The notes beneath the pieces are model-generated. The model was given only the letters and a program-made list of their open reading frames with translations, was not told the DNA's origin and did no database searches. The position numbers were made by a program, and so were the translations under genes. Below are positions 24,965-33,364 of a stretch of DNA of 46,646 nucleotides, piece by piece (within the stretch, counting starts at the first letter, position 1; each line of letters starts with the position of its first letter). This DNA is from Treponema sp. Its GTDB lineage: Bacteria; Spirochaetota; Spirochaetia; Treponematales; Breznakiellaceae. The DNA lies in contig WQSQ01000009.1 in NCBI GenBank assembly GCA_009787775.1, positions 1 through 46,646 of the forward strand, given 5' to 3'.

Positions 24965-25143
24965 CAGCTTTTTGTATATATGCGACCAAATCCGAAGATA
25001 TGACTACAACTTTTTATGAAATGATAAACATATTGTTGATATCTTAATTATTATTGGATAGGTAGAAGGGTAATCCTGTATGGGTATAGCTTTCCTGAAT
25101 CCAATAATTTATGAGCGGATGTTTAAGCTCAAGGGAGGCACTT

Positions 25144-25470
25144 ATGTTAAAGAAAAGACTTTTCGGAATGATGGCTCTGTTAATTGGAGCCATACTCGTA
25201 TTTGGTTTTATGAGGTGAAAAGATCCCAAACCGAAACCGCAGGCATTTACCCCGCCGCCGCAAAGCTTGGAATGGAGTGACGGTGTCAACCGCTATGAAC
25301 TTGGATTAACCGGAAAACTCACCACCAGAACAGTAGAAACAGGCGATTATACCTACATTAAAAAAGAGAAAAATATACCATATTGAATATATGACTGCAC
25401 AGACGATATAAAAATTATCTTGAAAAACGGTATAGCAGTTAAACAAACGCTGCTGTTCAAAAACCATTAA
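25144..25470 (+). pseudogene. Small secreted-protein gene interrupted by two in-frame TGA codons
   Basis: GGGAGG six bases before ATG 25144 is a good ribosome site. The first 24 codons encode a signal-peptide-like stretch (MLKKRLFGMMALLIGAILVF then GFMR). TGA follows at 25216. The same frame continues with a Pro-rich segment (KDPKPKPQAFTPPPQ) and a polar, beta-like stretch, meets a second TGA at 25384, and continues to TAA at 25468. Without the two TGA codons it would be 106 residues. Coding-like composition on both sides, in one frame, points to recent decay by point mutation. The last codons run into a palindromic repeat. Confidence 0.55.
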
Positions 25471-25489
25471 TATGGTAGTTTTTGAACAG
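25453..25489. repeat. Palindrome downstream of the aldo/keto reductase gene
   Basis: CTGTTCAAAAAC at 25453-25464 pairs perfectly with GTTTTTGAACAG at 25478-25489; an inner CCAT/ATGG extends the stem. The CTGTTC-C/A-AAAA arm resembles copy A at 24679. It lies 7 bp past the reductase stop and could act as a transcript end, though it lacks a proper T-run. Confidence 0.6.
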
Positions 25490-25496
25490 TCTCAAT

Positions 25497-26516
25497 TTAT
25501 TTCGGCATTGCCTCATACACTTTGATTTGCTCTTTCAAAAGAGAGGGTATGTCCAGGTTGTAAGGACAGCGCCCTACGCATGTTCTGCACTGGGTGCAGG
25601 TTTTCGCTTTCTCGATTGAAGGTCCGACAAATGAATGAGCGCGCTCTTTTGTCATTCTCTTGAACGCGCTTTTTACACATAATGCAGAACTGATCCCGAT
25701 ACCCTGCGGACACGGCTGGCAATAATCACAGCGGTGGCACCATGAAGGCCCGAATTCTTTTCGATGTTTCTCAATTTCATCTTTATCCTGAGATGTAAGC
25801 GTCTCTTCCCTTTCCGTAATGTTAATAATTTCCCTTATTTCTTCTATTTTTTCAAATCCTGGATCGGGAACAATACTGCTGAAAGACATAAGATAGCGAA
25901 CAGCCAGACGCGCGTTATCTAGAAGTCCTCCACCCATCGGCTTCATTGCGATAAAACCGATATCAAGTTCTTTTGCAAGCGGAATAGCGGCATCGGCCGC
26001 TGCGCTGTCGATATAGTTAAAGGGAAGCTGAACTGAAGCGAATTTGTTTGTTTTCATCAATTCAATCGCGGCTGGAATACTGTGGCTGGAAAAGGCGGGA
26101 AACCGGATTTTACCTGCCCTGATTGCTTCTTCCATTCCTTCCATCGCGCCGTTCTCAGCAAAAACCGCATCCCGTTTTGACTGCGTGCTTATTCCGTGAA
26201 ATTGATAAATATCAATATAATCCGTCCCAAGCCTTTTAAGGCTTAAATCAACATGTTCCAAAAATGTTTTTTTATCGTTCGCAGGAGATTTGGAAGCCAG
26301 TACGATATCTGTGCGCTTGACTCCCTTTATTGCCTGCCCGATTTTTTCTTCTGAGTCGGTATAAACATGAGCAGTATCAATAAAATTAATTCCCAGATCA
26401 ATTGATTGGCGTACAAGAGCTGCCGCGTCATTTTTTGACAGCCGCATTATGGGAATACCGCCAAAAGCTATTCTGCTTACCATTAACTCAGTTTTTCCGA
26501 ATCTTGTTTTCTCCAT
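25497..26516 (-). CDS. Aldo/keto reductase with C-terminal double 4Fe-4S ferredoxin domain
   Basis: 339 residues. The AKR barrel (about 1-245) keeps the tetrad: Asp47 and Tyr52 (FIDTAHVYTDSE), Lys76 (ASKSP), His107 (YQFHGIS). The C-terminal part has two CxxCxxCxxxC-type clusters: Cys260, 263, 266, 269 and Cys307, 310, 313, 317, the latter followed by Pro as in ferredoxins. Such fused oxidoreductases are common in anaerobes and probably exchange electrons between NAD(P)H or ferredoxin and a carbonyl; the substrate is unknown. The gene follows phosphoglucomutase by 15 bp, with GGGGAA overlapping the preceding stop region as ribosome site. Last gene of the 30859-25497 unit. Confidence 0.88.
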   Translation of the reverse strand: MEKTRFGKTELMVSRIAFGGIPIMRLSKNDAAALVRQSIDLGINFIDTAHVYTDSEEKIGQAIKGVKRTDIVLASKSPANDKKTFLEHVDLSLKRLGTDYIDIYQFHGISTQSKRDAVFAENGAMEGMEEAIRAGKIRFPAFSSHSIPAAIELMKTNKFASVQLPFNYIDSAAADAAIPLAKELDIGFIAMKPMGGGLLDNARLAVRYLMSFSSIVPDPGFEKIEEIREIINITEREETLTSQDKDEIEKHRKEFGPSWCHRCDYCQPCPQGIGISSALCVKSAFKRMTKERAHSFVGPSIEKAKTCTQCRTCVGRCPYNLDIPSLLKEQIKVYEAMPK

Positions 26517-26531
26517 ATCTGTATTTCCCCG

Positions 26532-28292
26532 CTAGTCACCTATAACCGCGCGTATGTCCTTTTTGATTGCGTCCAGTTTACGGGCGGCATCAGCCTTTGC
26601 GGCTGCAAGCCCTGCGGAGCCAACTTCGGTGCAGCAGGATGCGTAAAACTTTATTTTAGGCTCTGTACCGCTGGGACGCGCGCTTACGACAGTTCCGTCC
26701 CTAAGAAAGAACTGAAGCACATCGCTCGGAGGCAGACCTTCTTCGCCTCCTTCTGGAGCGGTGCCGTTTTTAATGTCGCGCACTTTTATTACATCAATAC
26801 CGCCCAGCGTCTTTGGAGGATTCTTCCTGTATTCCTCCATAATGCCGTTCATGATCGCGGGGCCTTGCGGTCCCTGAAAATATTTTGATATTCCCAATTC
26901 CTGCCAATAGCCGCAGATATTGTAAAGTTCGTCAAGGCGATCCAAAAGGCTCTTCCCCTTGCTGCGCCAGTACAGCGTCATTTCGGCTGTAATAGCCGCA
27001 GCGGAAACACCGTCCTTGTCGCGCACTTCCGTTTCCACCAGATAACCGTAGCTTTCTTCCGTGCCGAATACGAAATGCTTTGCTCCGGCTTCCCCGTTCT
27101 CCCATTTGCGTATAACATCCGCTATCCATTTAAAACCAGTAAGGCACTCTGTGCATGTTCCGCCGTAATATTCAGCCACTTTTTTCTGCATTCCCGTAGT
27201 AACAATTGAATTTACCATTGCGGGTTTCGCAGGAAGTTTATTCTGCTCCTTAAGCGAGAGGAAGATATAATCAGCAAGAAGAACACCCATCTGGTTGCCC
27301 GTAACAAGGGTAAAACCGCTTTCCTTGTTCGGAACCGCGATTCCAAAACGATCCGCGTCCGGGTCTGTCGCCATTACAACATCGGCTTTTTCTTTTGTTC
27401 CGAGTTTAATCGCCATGTCAAGAGCAGCCGCCTCTTCAGGATTCGGGAATGCTACAGTCGGAAAATCTCCGTTGCCTTCGCGCTGCTCGGGAACTGTAAT
27501 CACTTTTAAGCCAAGGTCTCCAAGCACTTTTTCAACATGCTGAGCGCCTGTTCCGTGCAGCGGAGTGTAAACAATTTTAACTTCCTTCGCTTTTTCCTTT
27601 ATCAAATCCGGTCTGAAAAGACGTGTCTTTACCATCGCGTGATACGGCTCATCAACTTCCCTGTCTATTATCGCAAGCAGCCCTTTTTCAACCGCCTCGC
27701 CGCGGGACATTTCCTTTATATCGGTTACTGAATTTACTTCTTTTATTATACCTTCATCGTGCGGAGGAATAACCTGTGAGCCGTCATTCCAGTAAGCCTT
27801 GTACCCGTTATACTGCGGCGGATTGTGGCTCGCTGTTACTACAATGCCTGTATCGCAGCCAAGATAACGGATGGCAAAAGACAGCTCCGGCGTTGGACGC
27901 ATCGAAGAAAAAAGATACGTTTTAATTCCGTTGGCAGCAAAAATAAGAGCGCAAGCTTGCGCAAATTCCGCTGAATAACGGCGACTGTCAAACGCGATAA
28001 CCGCGGACAGCTTGCCTTCTTTTGACTTTTGCCCAAAGGTTTTAATGATATAGGAAGCAAGCCCCTGGGTAGCGCTTTTTACAACAAGCGTATTCATTCG
28101 GTTATAACCGCCGCCGATTACTCCCCTAAGGCCGCCTGTGCCAAACTCAAGATTCTGGTAAAAACGGTCAGTAAGTTCTTTTTCGCCGGCTTCTCCCTGC
28201 GCCAGAAGTTTTTCAACCTCAGCCCTGAAGTCAGCGTCCTTTTCTTTAGCGATATAATCATTGGCCCTCTGTAAAATTTCTGTTTTCATCAT
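26532..28292 (-). CDS. Phosphoglucomutase / phosphomannomutase (alpha-D-phosphohexomutase)
   Basis: 586 residues, the size of PgcA-type enzymes. All four active-site loops are visible: the phosphoserine loop VTASHNPPQYNGYK (Ser155), the Mg loop ATDPDADRFG (about residue 313), the sugar loop GTEESYG, and the phosphate loop RPSGTEPKIKFY. FGTGGLRGVIGGGYNRMN near residues 50-67 is typical of the family. It interconverts glucose 1- and 6-phosphate (or mannose), linking phosphorylase products to glycolysis, relevant to the GH65 and GH112 genes elsewhere in the window. AAGGAGA precedes the ATG pair (28292 or 28289). It lies 11 bp after the sensor kinase gene. Confidence 0.92.
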   Translation of the reverse strand: MMKTEILQRANDYIAKEKDADFRAEVEKLLAQGEAGEKELTDRFYQNLEFGTGGLRGVIGGGYNRMNTLVVKSATQGLASYIIKTFGQKSKEGKLSAVIAFDSRRYSAEFAQACALIFAANGIKTYLFSSMRPTPELSFAIRYLGCDTGIVVTASHNPPQYNGYKAYWNDGSQVIPPHDEGIIKEVNSVTDIKEMSRGEAVEKGLLAIIDREVDEPYHAMVKTRLFRPDLIKEKAKEVKIVYTPLHGTGAQHVEKVLGDLGLKVITVPEQREGNGDFPTVAFPNPEEAAALDMAIKLGTKEKADVVMATDPDADRFGIAVPNKESGFTLVTGNQMGVLLADYIFLSLKEQNKLPAKPAMVNSIVTTGMQKKVAEYYGGTCTECLTGFKWIADVIRKWENGEAGAKHFVFGTEESYGYLVETEVRDKDGVSAAAITAEMTLYWRSKGKSLLDRLDELYNICGYWQELGISKYFQGPQGPAIMNGIMEEYRKNPPKTLGGIDVIKVRDIKNGTAPEGGEEGLPPSDVLQFFLRDGTVVSARPSGTEPKIKFYASCCTEVGSAGLAAAKADAARKLDAIKKDIRAVIGD

Positions 28293-28303
28293 GGTTCTCC
28301 TTA

Positions 28304-30859
28304 TTATTTATTTACAAGTTTTTTCTTCGGTAAATATAACAGCAGTTTCTCGATAATTTCATCGAAGTTCAACGGTTTTCCGATGTGATTATCCATACCC
28401 GAGCCAAGACATCTTTCAATGTCCTCGCGGAATACATTAGCTGTCATCGCGACAATGCGGATTGTCTTTGCCTGCGGAACATTAAGAGCTCTTATCCTGC
28501 GTGTGGCTTCATAACCGTCCATTTCCGGCATCTGCAAATCCATGAAAATTATATCATATTTATACGGCTGTTCGCTGAATTTCCGCACCGCCTCCTTTCC
28601 GTTTTCGGCACAGTCAATTTCTATTTCTGTCGGTTCAAGCAATGACCTTACAATTTCCCGGTTTATTTCGACATCTTCAGCGAGAAGAATCCGTTTCCCG
28701 GCAAAAAGGCCGTTAATATTTATATCCGCTTCTTCATTCTGTTTGTAATTAATGCCAAGAGCCTCGTTTATAACATCCGCAATATTAGAAGGGAACAAAG
28801 GCTTAGAAAGAAATTTATCAACTCCGGCTCTTCTCGCCTCAGTTTCAACTTCAGTCCATTCTGCGGCGGTTATCATAATAACCACCGATTTAACATTTTC
28901 ATTATGGGCCTTTAATTCAAAGGCAAGCTGAATTCCGTCCATGCCCGGCATCTTCCAGTCTACAAAATAAATATGATAATGCCCGTTTTTTTCAACAAGA
29001 GCGATTGCCTCTTCTCCACTTGAAGCAATGTCGCATTGTATCTTAAAATCGCTGAAGATTTCTGAAAGATAATTTAGAATGTCCTTATCATCATCAACTG
29101 CCATAATACGGACATTTTTAATATTTACATCCGGAGACAAATGCCCCTGATAAATCTGCGAGCCGCGCCTTAAGTACAGAATAAACGAAAATGTTGAACC
29201 TTTTTTTATTTCCGATACCACCCATATCCGGCCGCCCATTAATTCCACTATATTTTTGGATATCGCAAGCCCAAGCCCTGTTCCGCCGTATTTGCGCGTT
29301 GTACTGCTTTCAGCCTGCTCAAACAACTGGAAGGCGCGGTCTTGCTGCTCGGTAGTCATACCGATTCCGGTGTCTGCAATGGAAATCTGTATTGTACACA
29401 CATTGTCTTTCTCTTCCAGAAAATCCGCGTTAAGGTTAATTGAACCTCCTTCGGGAGTAAATTTAATCGCGTTTCCCAAAAGATTCGTTATAACCTGCGC
29501 AATCCTTTGATCGTCTCCGATCACTGTTTTTGGAATATTCCGGTCGATATGTACGGTAAACTTCTGGCGCTTTTCGTCAAGGCGGAAATTTACTACATTT
29601 ACCGCGCGCTGAAACATTTTCTCAAAATTAAACTCCGACGAAGAAAAATCAAATTTATTAGCTTCAATCTTGGACATGTCCAGAATATCATTAATTACAC
29701 CTAATAAATGATTGGATGCGTCTTTGATTTTTGCGAAACACTGATCTTTTCGCGTAATTTCATCAGAAGAACTCCCGATAGCAGTCATACCGATAATCGC
29801 GTTCATCGGAGTGCGTATCTCGTGGCTCATATTTGCCAGAAACGCGCTTTTATGCTTGCTCTCCAAATCGGATTTTGTTCTTGCCTTATCAATGCGGATC
29901 AGAATCACAACAAGAGCTGCCGCAAATATTGAGCCGAAGATAATCAGTATATATGCAATATATGTAAGGCTTTGGTAAAACGGCTTTTCACGGGTTAAAA
30001 ACCCAAGATACCATCCGTTGAAATTTTTACGAATAAAGGCGACTGTCTTCTCTCCCTTCCAGTTAATCAGCGGTCTTTCCACAATATCAACCCCTGCTTT
30101 TAACTCGTCAAAAAAGGATGAAAGAGACACATTCGGGTCTGAGACATTTACTCCGACAAAAGATGAATTTGAATGTGCGATAATTTCCAAATCCTGACTT
30201 ATAAGCATTCCATAGCTGTCATGATCCTGAGCTATACTAATAATATTGGAACCTACATTTGCGATATTAAATTCCAGTCCGATAATAGCAAGGCGGTCAT
30301 TATTGTTATCATGGATACAGCGCGCATATGTTATAACCCTGTCATTTGACATAAGGCTGAAATATGGAGGCGTTTCTATAACAGCGCCGCAGTTCTCCTC
30401 AACCATTTTAAACCACGGCCGATTGGGAGGGTTATAATCATCCGGTAATGTGTCATTGCTGATAAGGAAAACAGGCTCGTCTCCGAAAACCTCAAAATAA
30501 CCGAACAGCACAACAGAACTCATTAACCTAAATCCGCCGGATTGATAATAATTTGAAAGATCATGAATATAGTTGCCGACATCATTGATAGTATCGCCGC
30601 GAAGAAGCATGCTTCGGACAGTTTGCGAAAAACCGCTTAGCATCATCCTTGGTTCCAGAAGATCTGCTTCCAGCTGAGTCTGCGCGAAACTGAATACGCT
30701 TTCGGCATTTCGCACCAGATTTCTATGTACGATATCGTGCATAAAAGAATAACTTAGAAAAACCATTGCCATAAACGCAATAACCGTAAATATTAATTGT
30801 ATATATAACAGCCGACTGGAAAATATTCTCATTAAAAGCTTTTTGCTCCCTTTAATCAT
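28304..30859 (-). CDS. Membrane hybrid sensor kinase: periplasmic Cache-like domain, HisKA, HATPase, two receivers
   Basis: 851 residues. Membrane helices at about 17-39 and 299-322 bracket a periplasmic domain of about 260 residues with dCache-like features (NRPWFKMVEENCGAVIETPPY, residues 146-166; GWYLGFLTRE before helix 2). His346 in ANMSHEIRTPMNAIIGM is the phosphorylation site; NAIKF, DTGIGM and GGTGLGLAI form the ATPase. Two intact receivers follow, with Asp634 (YFVDWKMPGMDG) and Asp774 (IIFMDLQMPEMDG). No output domain. The last receiver is close to that of the 13307-15655 kinase. It heads a tight cluster with phosphoglucomutase and aldo/keto reductase. No Shine-Dalgarno at ATG 30859; an alternative ATG at 30832 has GGGAG about 14 bases upstream. 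Confidence 0.88.
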   Translation of the reverse strand: MIKGSKKLLMRIFSSRLLYIQLIFTVIAFMAMVFLSYSFMHDIVHRNLVRNAESVFSFAQTQLEADLLEPRMMLSGFSQTVRSMLLRGDTINDVGNYIHDLSNYYQSGGFRLMSSVVLFGYFEVFGDEPVFLISNDTLPDDYNPPNRPWFKMVEENCGAVIETPPYFSLMSNDRVITYARCIHDNNNDRLAIIGLEFNIANVGSNIISIAQDHDSYGMLISQDLEIIAHSNSSFVGVNVSDPNVSLSSFFDELKAGVDIVERPLINWKGEKTVAFIRKNFNGWYLGFLTREKPFYQSLTYIAYILIIFGSIFAAALVVILIRIDKARTKSDLESKHKSAFLANMSHEIRTPMNAIIGMTAIGSSSDEITRKDQCFAKIKDASNHLLGVINDILDMSKIEANKFDFSSSEFNFEKMFQRAVNVVNFRLDEKRQKFTVHIDRNIPKTVIGDDQRIAQVITNLLGNAIKFTPEGGSINLNADFLEEKDNVCTIQISIADTGIGMTTEQQDRAFQLFEQAESSTTRKYGGTGLGLAISKNIVELMGGRIWVVSEIKKGSTFSFILYLRRGSQIYQGHLSPDVNIKNVRIMAVDDDKDILNYLSEIFSDFKIQCDIASSGEEAIALVEKNGHYHIYFVDWKMPGMDGIQLAFELKAHNENVKSVVIMITAAEWTEVETEARRAGVDKFLSKPLFPSNIADVINEALGINYKQNEEADININGLFAGKRILLAEDVEINREIVRSLLEPTEIEIDCAENGKEAVRKFSEQPYKYDIIFMDLQMPEMDGYEATRRIRALNVPQAKTIRIVAMTANVFREDIERCLGSGMDNHIGKPLNFDEIIEKLLLYLPKKKLVNK

Positions 30860-30930
30860 TACAGATAATAGTATACTATAAGCGCAACGAATTTATAGTA
30901 TAAATCATTTGAAGTTAGTGGAGGTTTATT

Positions 30931-31875
30931 GTGTCTTTATCATTATTGGGACGTTCTTTGCTTACATTACTTGATTATTCGCCGGAGGAAATACGCTATT
31001 TGTTGGATATTTCAAAAAAAGTGAAAAAAGAATCCAAAGACGGTATGGTCTTTAGACGCTTTGAAGGAAAAACACTTGCGTTGCTTTTTGAGAAACGTTC
31101 TACACGGACAAGATGTGCGTTTGAAACCGCTTTCGGCGAAGAAGGAGGTCATCCCGTTTTTCTGTCAACCGCGGATATTCAGCTTGGCGCAAAAGAATCG
31201 CTTGAAGATACAGCCCGCGTCTTTGGAAGAATGTTCAGCGCAATACAGTTCCGGGGTTTCAAACAGGAAACCGCGGAAACACTGGCAAAGTATTCGCAGA
31301 TTCCGGTTTATAACGGGCTTACCGATCTTTATCACCCTACACAGGCTCTTGCGGATTTCCTTACGCTGGAAGAAAATTTCGGCGCTGTTAAAGGAAAAAC
31401 ATTATGCTATATCGGAGACGGGCGCAACAATGTAGCAAGATCCCTAATGATTATTTGCGCTAAAATGGGAACCAATTTTACAGTGATAACTCCCGGTGAA
31501 TTAAATCCAGAAAATGAATTGCTGCACAAATGCAGGACGCTCGCACAGGTCTCCGGCGCCGTTATAAGGGTAACTCCCGATGTTATTGACGTAAAAGGCG
31601 CAGACGCCCTATACACCGATGTATGGGTTTCGATGGGCGAAGAAAATAAAAAAGAAGAACGAATTCGGTTATTAAGCCCGTATCAGGTGAATCAAAAATT
31701 GATGGACATGACAGAAAAGAGCAGTTGTATTTTCCTGCATTGTCTTCCCGCGGTCAAGGGAGAAGAAGTAACAGCAGATGTTATTGACGGTCCGCAAAGC
31801 AGGGCGTGGGATGAAGCGGAAAACCGCAAACATACAATTAAAGCTTTAATGCTCGCTACATTAACTGAAATTTAA
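30931..31875 (+). CDS. argF: Ornithine carbamoyltransferase
   Basis: 314 residues. Carbamoyl-phosphate site FEKRSTRTR (Ser57-Thr60), HPTQ at 135-138, the ornithine-binding DVWVSMGEE near 230-238 and HCLPA at 270-274 are diagnostic. The enzyme makes citrulline from ornithine and carbamoyl phosphate, or runs backward in the arginine deiminase pathway (arcB); with no arcA or arcC nearby I cannot choose between the roles. The start is GTG 30931 with GGAGG six bases upstream. It is divergent from the sensor kinase gene. Confidence 0.93.
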   Translation: MSLSLLGRSLLTLLDYSPEEIRYLLDISKKVKKESKDGMVFRRFEGKTLALLFEKRSTRTRCAFETAFGEEGGHPVFLSTADIQLGAKESLEDTARVFGRMFSAIQFRGFKQETAETLAKYSQIPVYNGLTDLYHPTQALADFLTLEENFGAVKGKTLCYIGDGRNNVARSLMIICAKMGTNFTVITPGELNPENELLHKCRTLAQVSGAVIRVTPDVIDVKGADALYTDVWVSMGEENKKEERIRLLSPYQVNQKLMDMTEKSSCIFLHCLPAVKGEEVTADVIDGPQSRAWDEAENRKHTIKALMLATLTEI

Positions 31876-31883
31876 CCATAACG

Positions 31884-31942
31884 GCGCAAAAGAAAGGGAA
31901 TTAACATAAATACTTTTATACTTCCCCTGTGTTGTTTTGCGC
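31884..31942 (+). terminator. Long imperfect inverted repeat after argF
   Basis: GCGCAAAA at 31884-31891 pairs with TTTTGCGC at 31935-31942, with AAGGGAA and TTCCCCT pairing inside. It lies 8 bp after the argF stop. A T-run is missing, so termination is only probable. Confidence 0.4.
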
Positions 31943-31990
31943 ACCTTTGTGGTAAAATATAAAATGTTCATGGAAGAGACGAATTAACAG

Positions 31991-32473
31991 ATGGGAATAT
32001 TTGATCGATTAGGCTCAGTTATCAACAGTTATCTCAATGATTTCAGCGGTGAGACAAACCGCAAATTCAAACAAAGCAATTCAAGAAGCAGCGATCCGGA
32101 TTTGGACGCGGCTTATGATGAATTAAATGACTACCTTAACAACAGCGACTCCGGTTCATGGCGGACAGAAAAAGCAAATCAAAATTCATGGAAAGATACA
32201 GATCCTGAATTAAACAGAAGAGCCGCAGGTCCGAATGTACCACCCGAAGAATTACGCGTGGATTTTGACCTGTTGGGAGTTCCTTTCGGCGCGGATGATG
32301 AAACATGCAAGACTGCGTATAAAAATCTTTTAAAAATACATCATCCCGACCGCCATGTCGGCCATGAAGGCAATTATAAAAAAGCTACGGAAAAATCCGC
32401 AAGGATAAATGTCGCCTGGGATCGTATAGAAAAATGGCGCGAAAAAAACGCACCGCGTAGCGGGAGGAAATGA
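31991..32473 (+). CDS. Small protein with C-terminal J-domain (DnaJ-like)
   Basis: 160 residues. Residues 90-150 form a J-domain with the HPD motif at 118-120 (KIHHPDRH) and the flanking helices (TCKTAYKNLLK, then NYKKATEKSARINVAWDRIEKW). The first 89 residues are polar, Ser/Asn/Asp-rich and probably disordered, without a signal peptide. J-domains stimulate Hsp70 ATPase; the Hsp70 partner is unknown. TGA at 32471 is one base before the rnhA ATG, so the two genes are translationally linked. The ATG at 31991 has only a weak ribosome site. Confidence 0.85.
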   Translation: MGIFDRLGSVINSYLNDFSGETNRKFKQSNSRSSDPDLDAAYDELNDYLNNSDSGSWRTEKANQNSWKDTDPELNRRAAGPNVPPEELRVDFDLLGVPFGADDETCKTAYKNLLKIHHPDRHVGHEGNYKKATEKSARINVAWDRIEKWREKNAPRSGRK

Positions 32474-32474
32474 T

Positions 32475-32939
32475 ATGGAACCTTCTTTTAAAATCTTTAC
32501 GGACGGCGGATGCTGGGGGAATCCCGGACCCGGCGGCTGGGCTTATGTAATTGTTACGCAGACATATCAGGGTGAACAAATAATTGCAAAAAATCACGGT
32601 GCGGATAATGATACAACAAACAATAAAATGGAATTAACCGCTGTCATTATGGCGTTACGCGAACTTAATGCAATGCCGGAAGCTCCCAGGCAGGTCACGG
32701 TCTATACAGATTCCCAGTATGTACAAAAAGGAATGACAGAATGGATACATACATGGAAACGTAAATCATGGAAAACAAGCGATAAAACACCTGTAAAAAA
32801 CAGGGAATTGTGGATGGAGCTTGACTCATTGGCAAGCGATTTTTGGCTTAAATGGGAATGGATCAAGGGTCACGCAGGAAATAAATACAATGAAATTTGC
32901 GATGCAATGACACAGGATGCAATTAATCGAGCGAAATAA
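32475..32939 (+). CDS. rnhA: Ribonuclease HI
   Basis: 154 residues. Catalytic residues are in place: Asp10 (FTDGGCWGNPGPGGW), Glu53 (NKMELTA), Asp79 (YTDSQYV), His133 (IKGHAG) and Asp143 (NEICDAM). The basic WKRKSWK segment (94-100) is the substrate-binding protrusion. RNase HI degrades the RNA strand of RNA-DNA hybrids. GGGAGGAAA lies in the end of the upstream J-domain gene, 4-5 bases before ATG 32475. The 3' end overlaps the convergent 32923-33360 gene by 17 bp. Confidence 0.95.
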   Translation: MEPSFKIFTDGGCWGNPGPGGWAYVIVTQTYQGEQIIAKNHGADNDTTNNKMELTAVIMALRELNAMPEAPRQVTVYTDSQYVQKGMTEWIHTWKRKSWKTSDKTPVKNRELWMELDSLASDFWLKWEWIKGHAGNKYNEICDAMTQDAINRAK

Positions 32940-33360
32940 TCCTGATATTGCGTAGCTCGCGCCGTATACCAGCCGGAAGTCCGCTTGCAAAAGTTAACGC
33001 TCTTATTGATTCCTCTCCTTCTACAACTACTGTGCGATACTGTAAATCATACAGCTTGTATCTCTCTTCCCGTGCTATGTACCATGTAGCCGTAGCAGAA
33101 GAACTCCCGTCTTCCTGTGCAGAGAAATTACCTGTGATAACCAAATCCGTAAAAGGTTCGTTTCCTGTAAGCCGCACGATTCCTGTTATCTGTACAGCCT
33201 TATACTCTATTAGGTGAATTTCGACTGTTTGAGCAGCATCTTTTATTCTTTCGTCTTCCTGTTCAGAGGCCGGGTTTTTACTTGAAATACCGCTCCCATA
33301 CGCAGATGTTATACCAATCATGATTATTCCTGTTAATAAAAAACAACGCAGAATATTCAA
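32923..33360 (-). CDS. Small secreted protein of unknown function
   Basis: 145 residues from TTG 33360. Residues 1-22 are a signal peptide (MNILRCFLLTGIIMIGITSA, likely cleaved near AYG-S). The mature part is polar with beta-type segments (AVQITGIVRLTGNEPFTDLVITGNF; ATATWYIAREERYKLYDLQYRTVVVEG) but no motif I recognise. TTG is chosen because it restores a full signal peptide and has GGTGA six bases upstream; ATG 33321 has an SD (AGGA) but would leave only a stub. It starts four bases after the stop of the upstream metallopeptidase gene, so the two are an operon and probably act together outside the cell. Confidence 0.7.
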   Translation of the reverse strand: MNILRCFLLTGIIMIGITSAYGSGISSKNPASEQEDERIKDAAQTVEIHLIEYKAVQITGIVRLTGNEPFTDLVITGNFSAQEDGSSSATATWYIAREERYKLYDLQYRTVVVEGEESIRALTFASGLPAGIRRELRNIRIISLD

Positions 33361-33364
33361 TTAA

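Noticed and set aside
25216-25218. Selenocysteine recoding at TGA
   Set aside because: The residue context is a signal-peptide end and Pro-rich linker, not a redox site, and a second TGA follows; ordinary decay is simpler. Kept only as a check.
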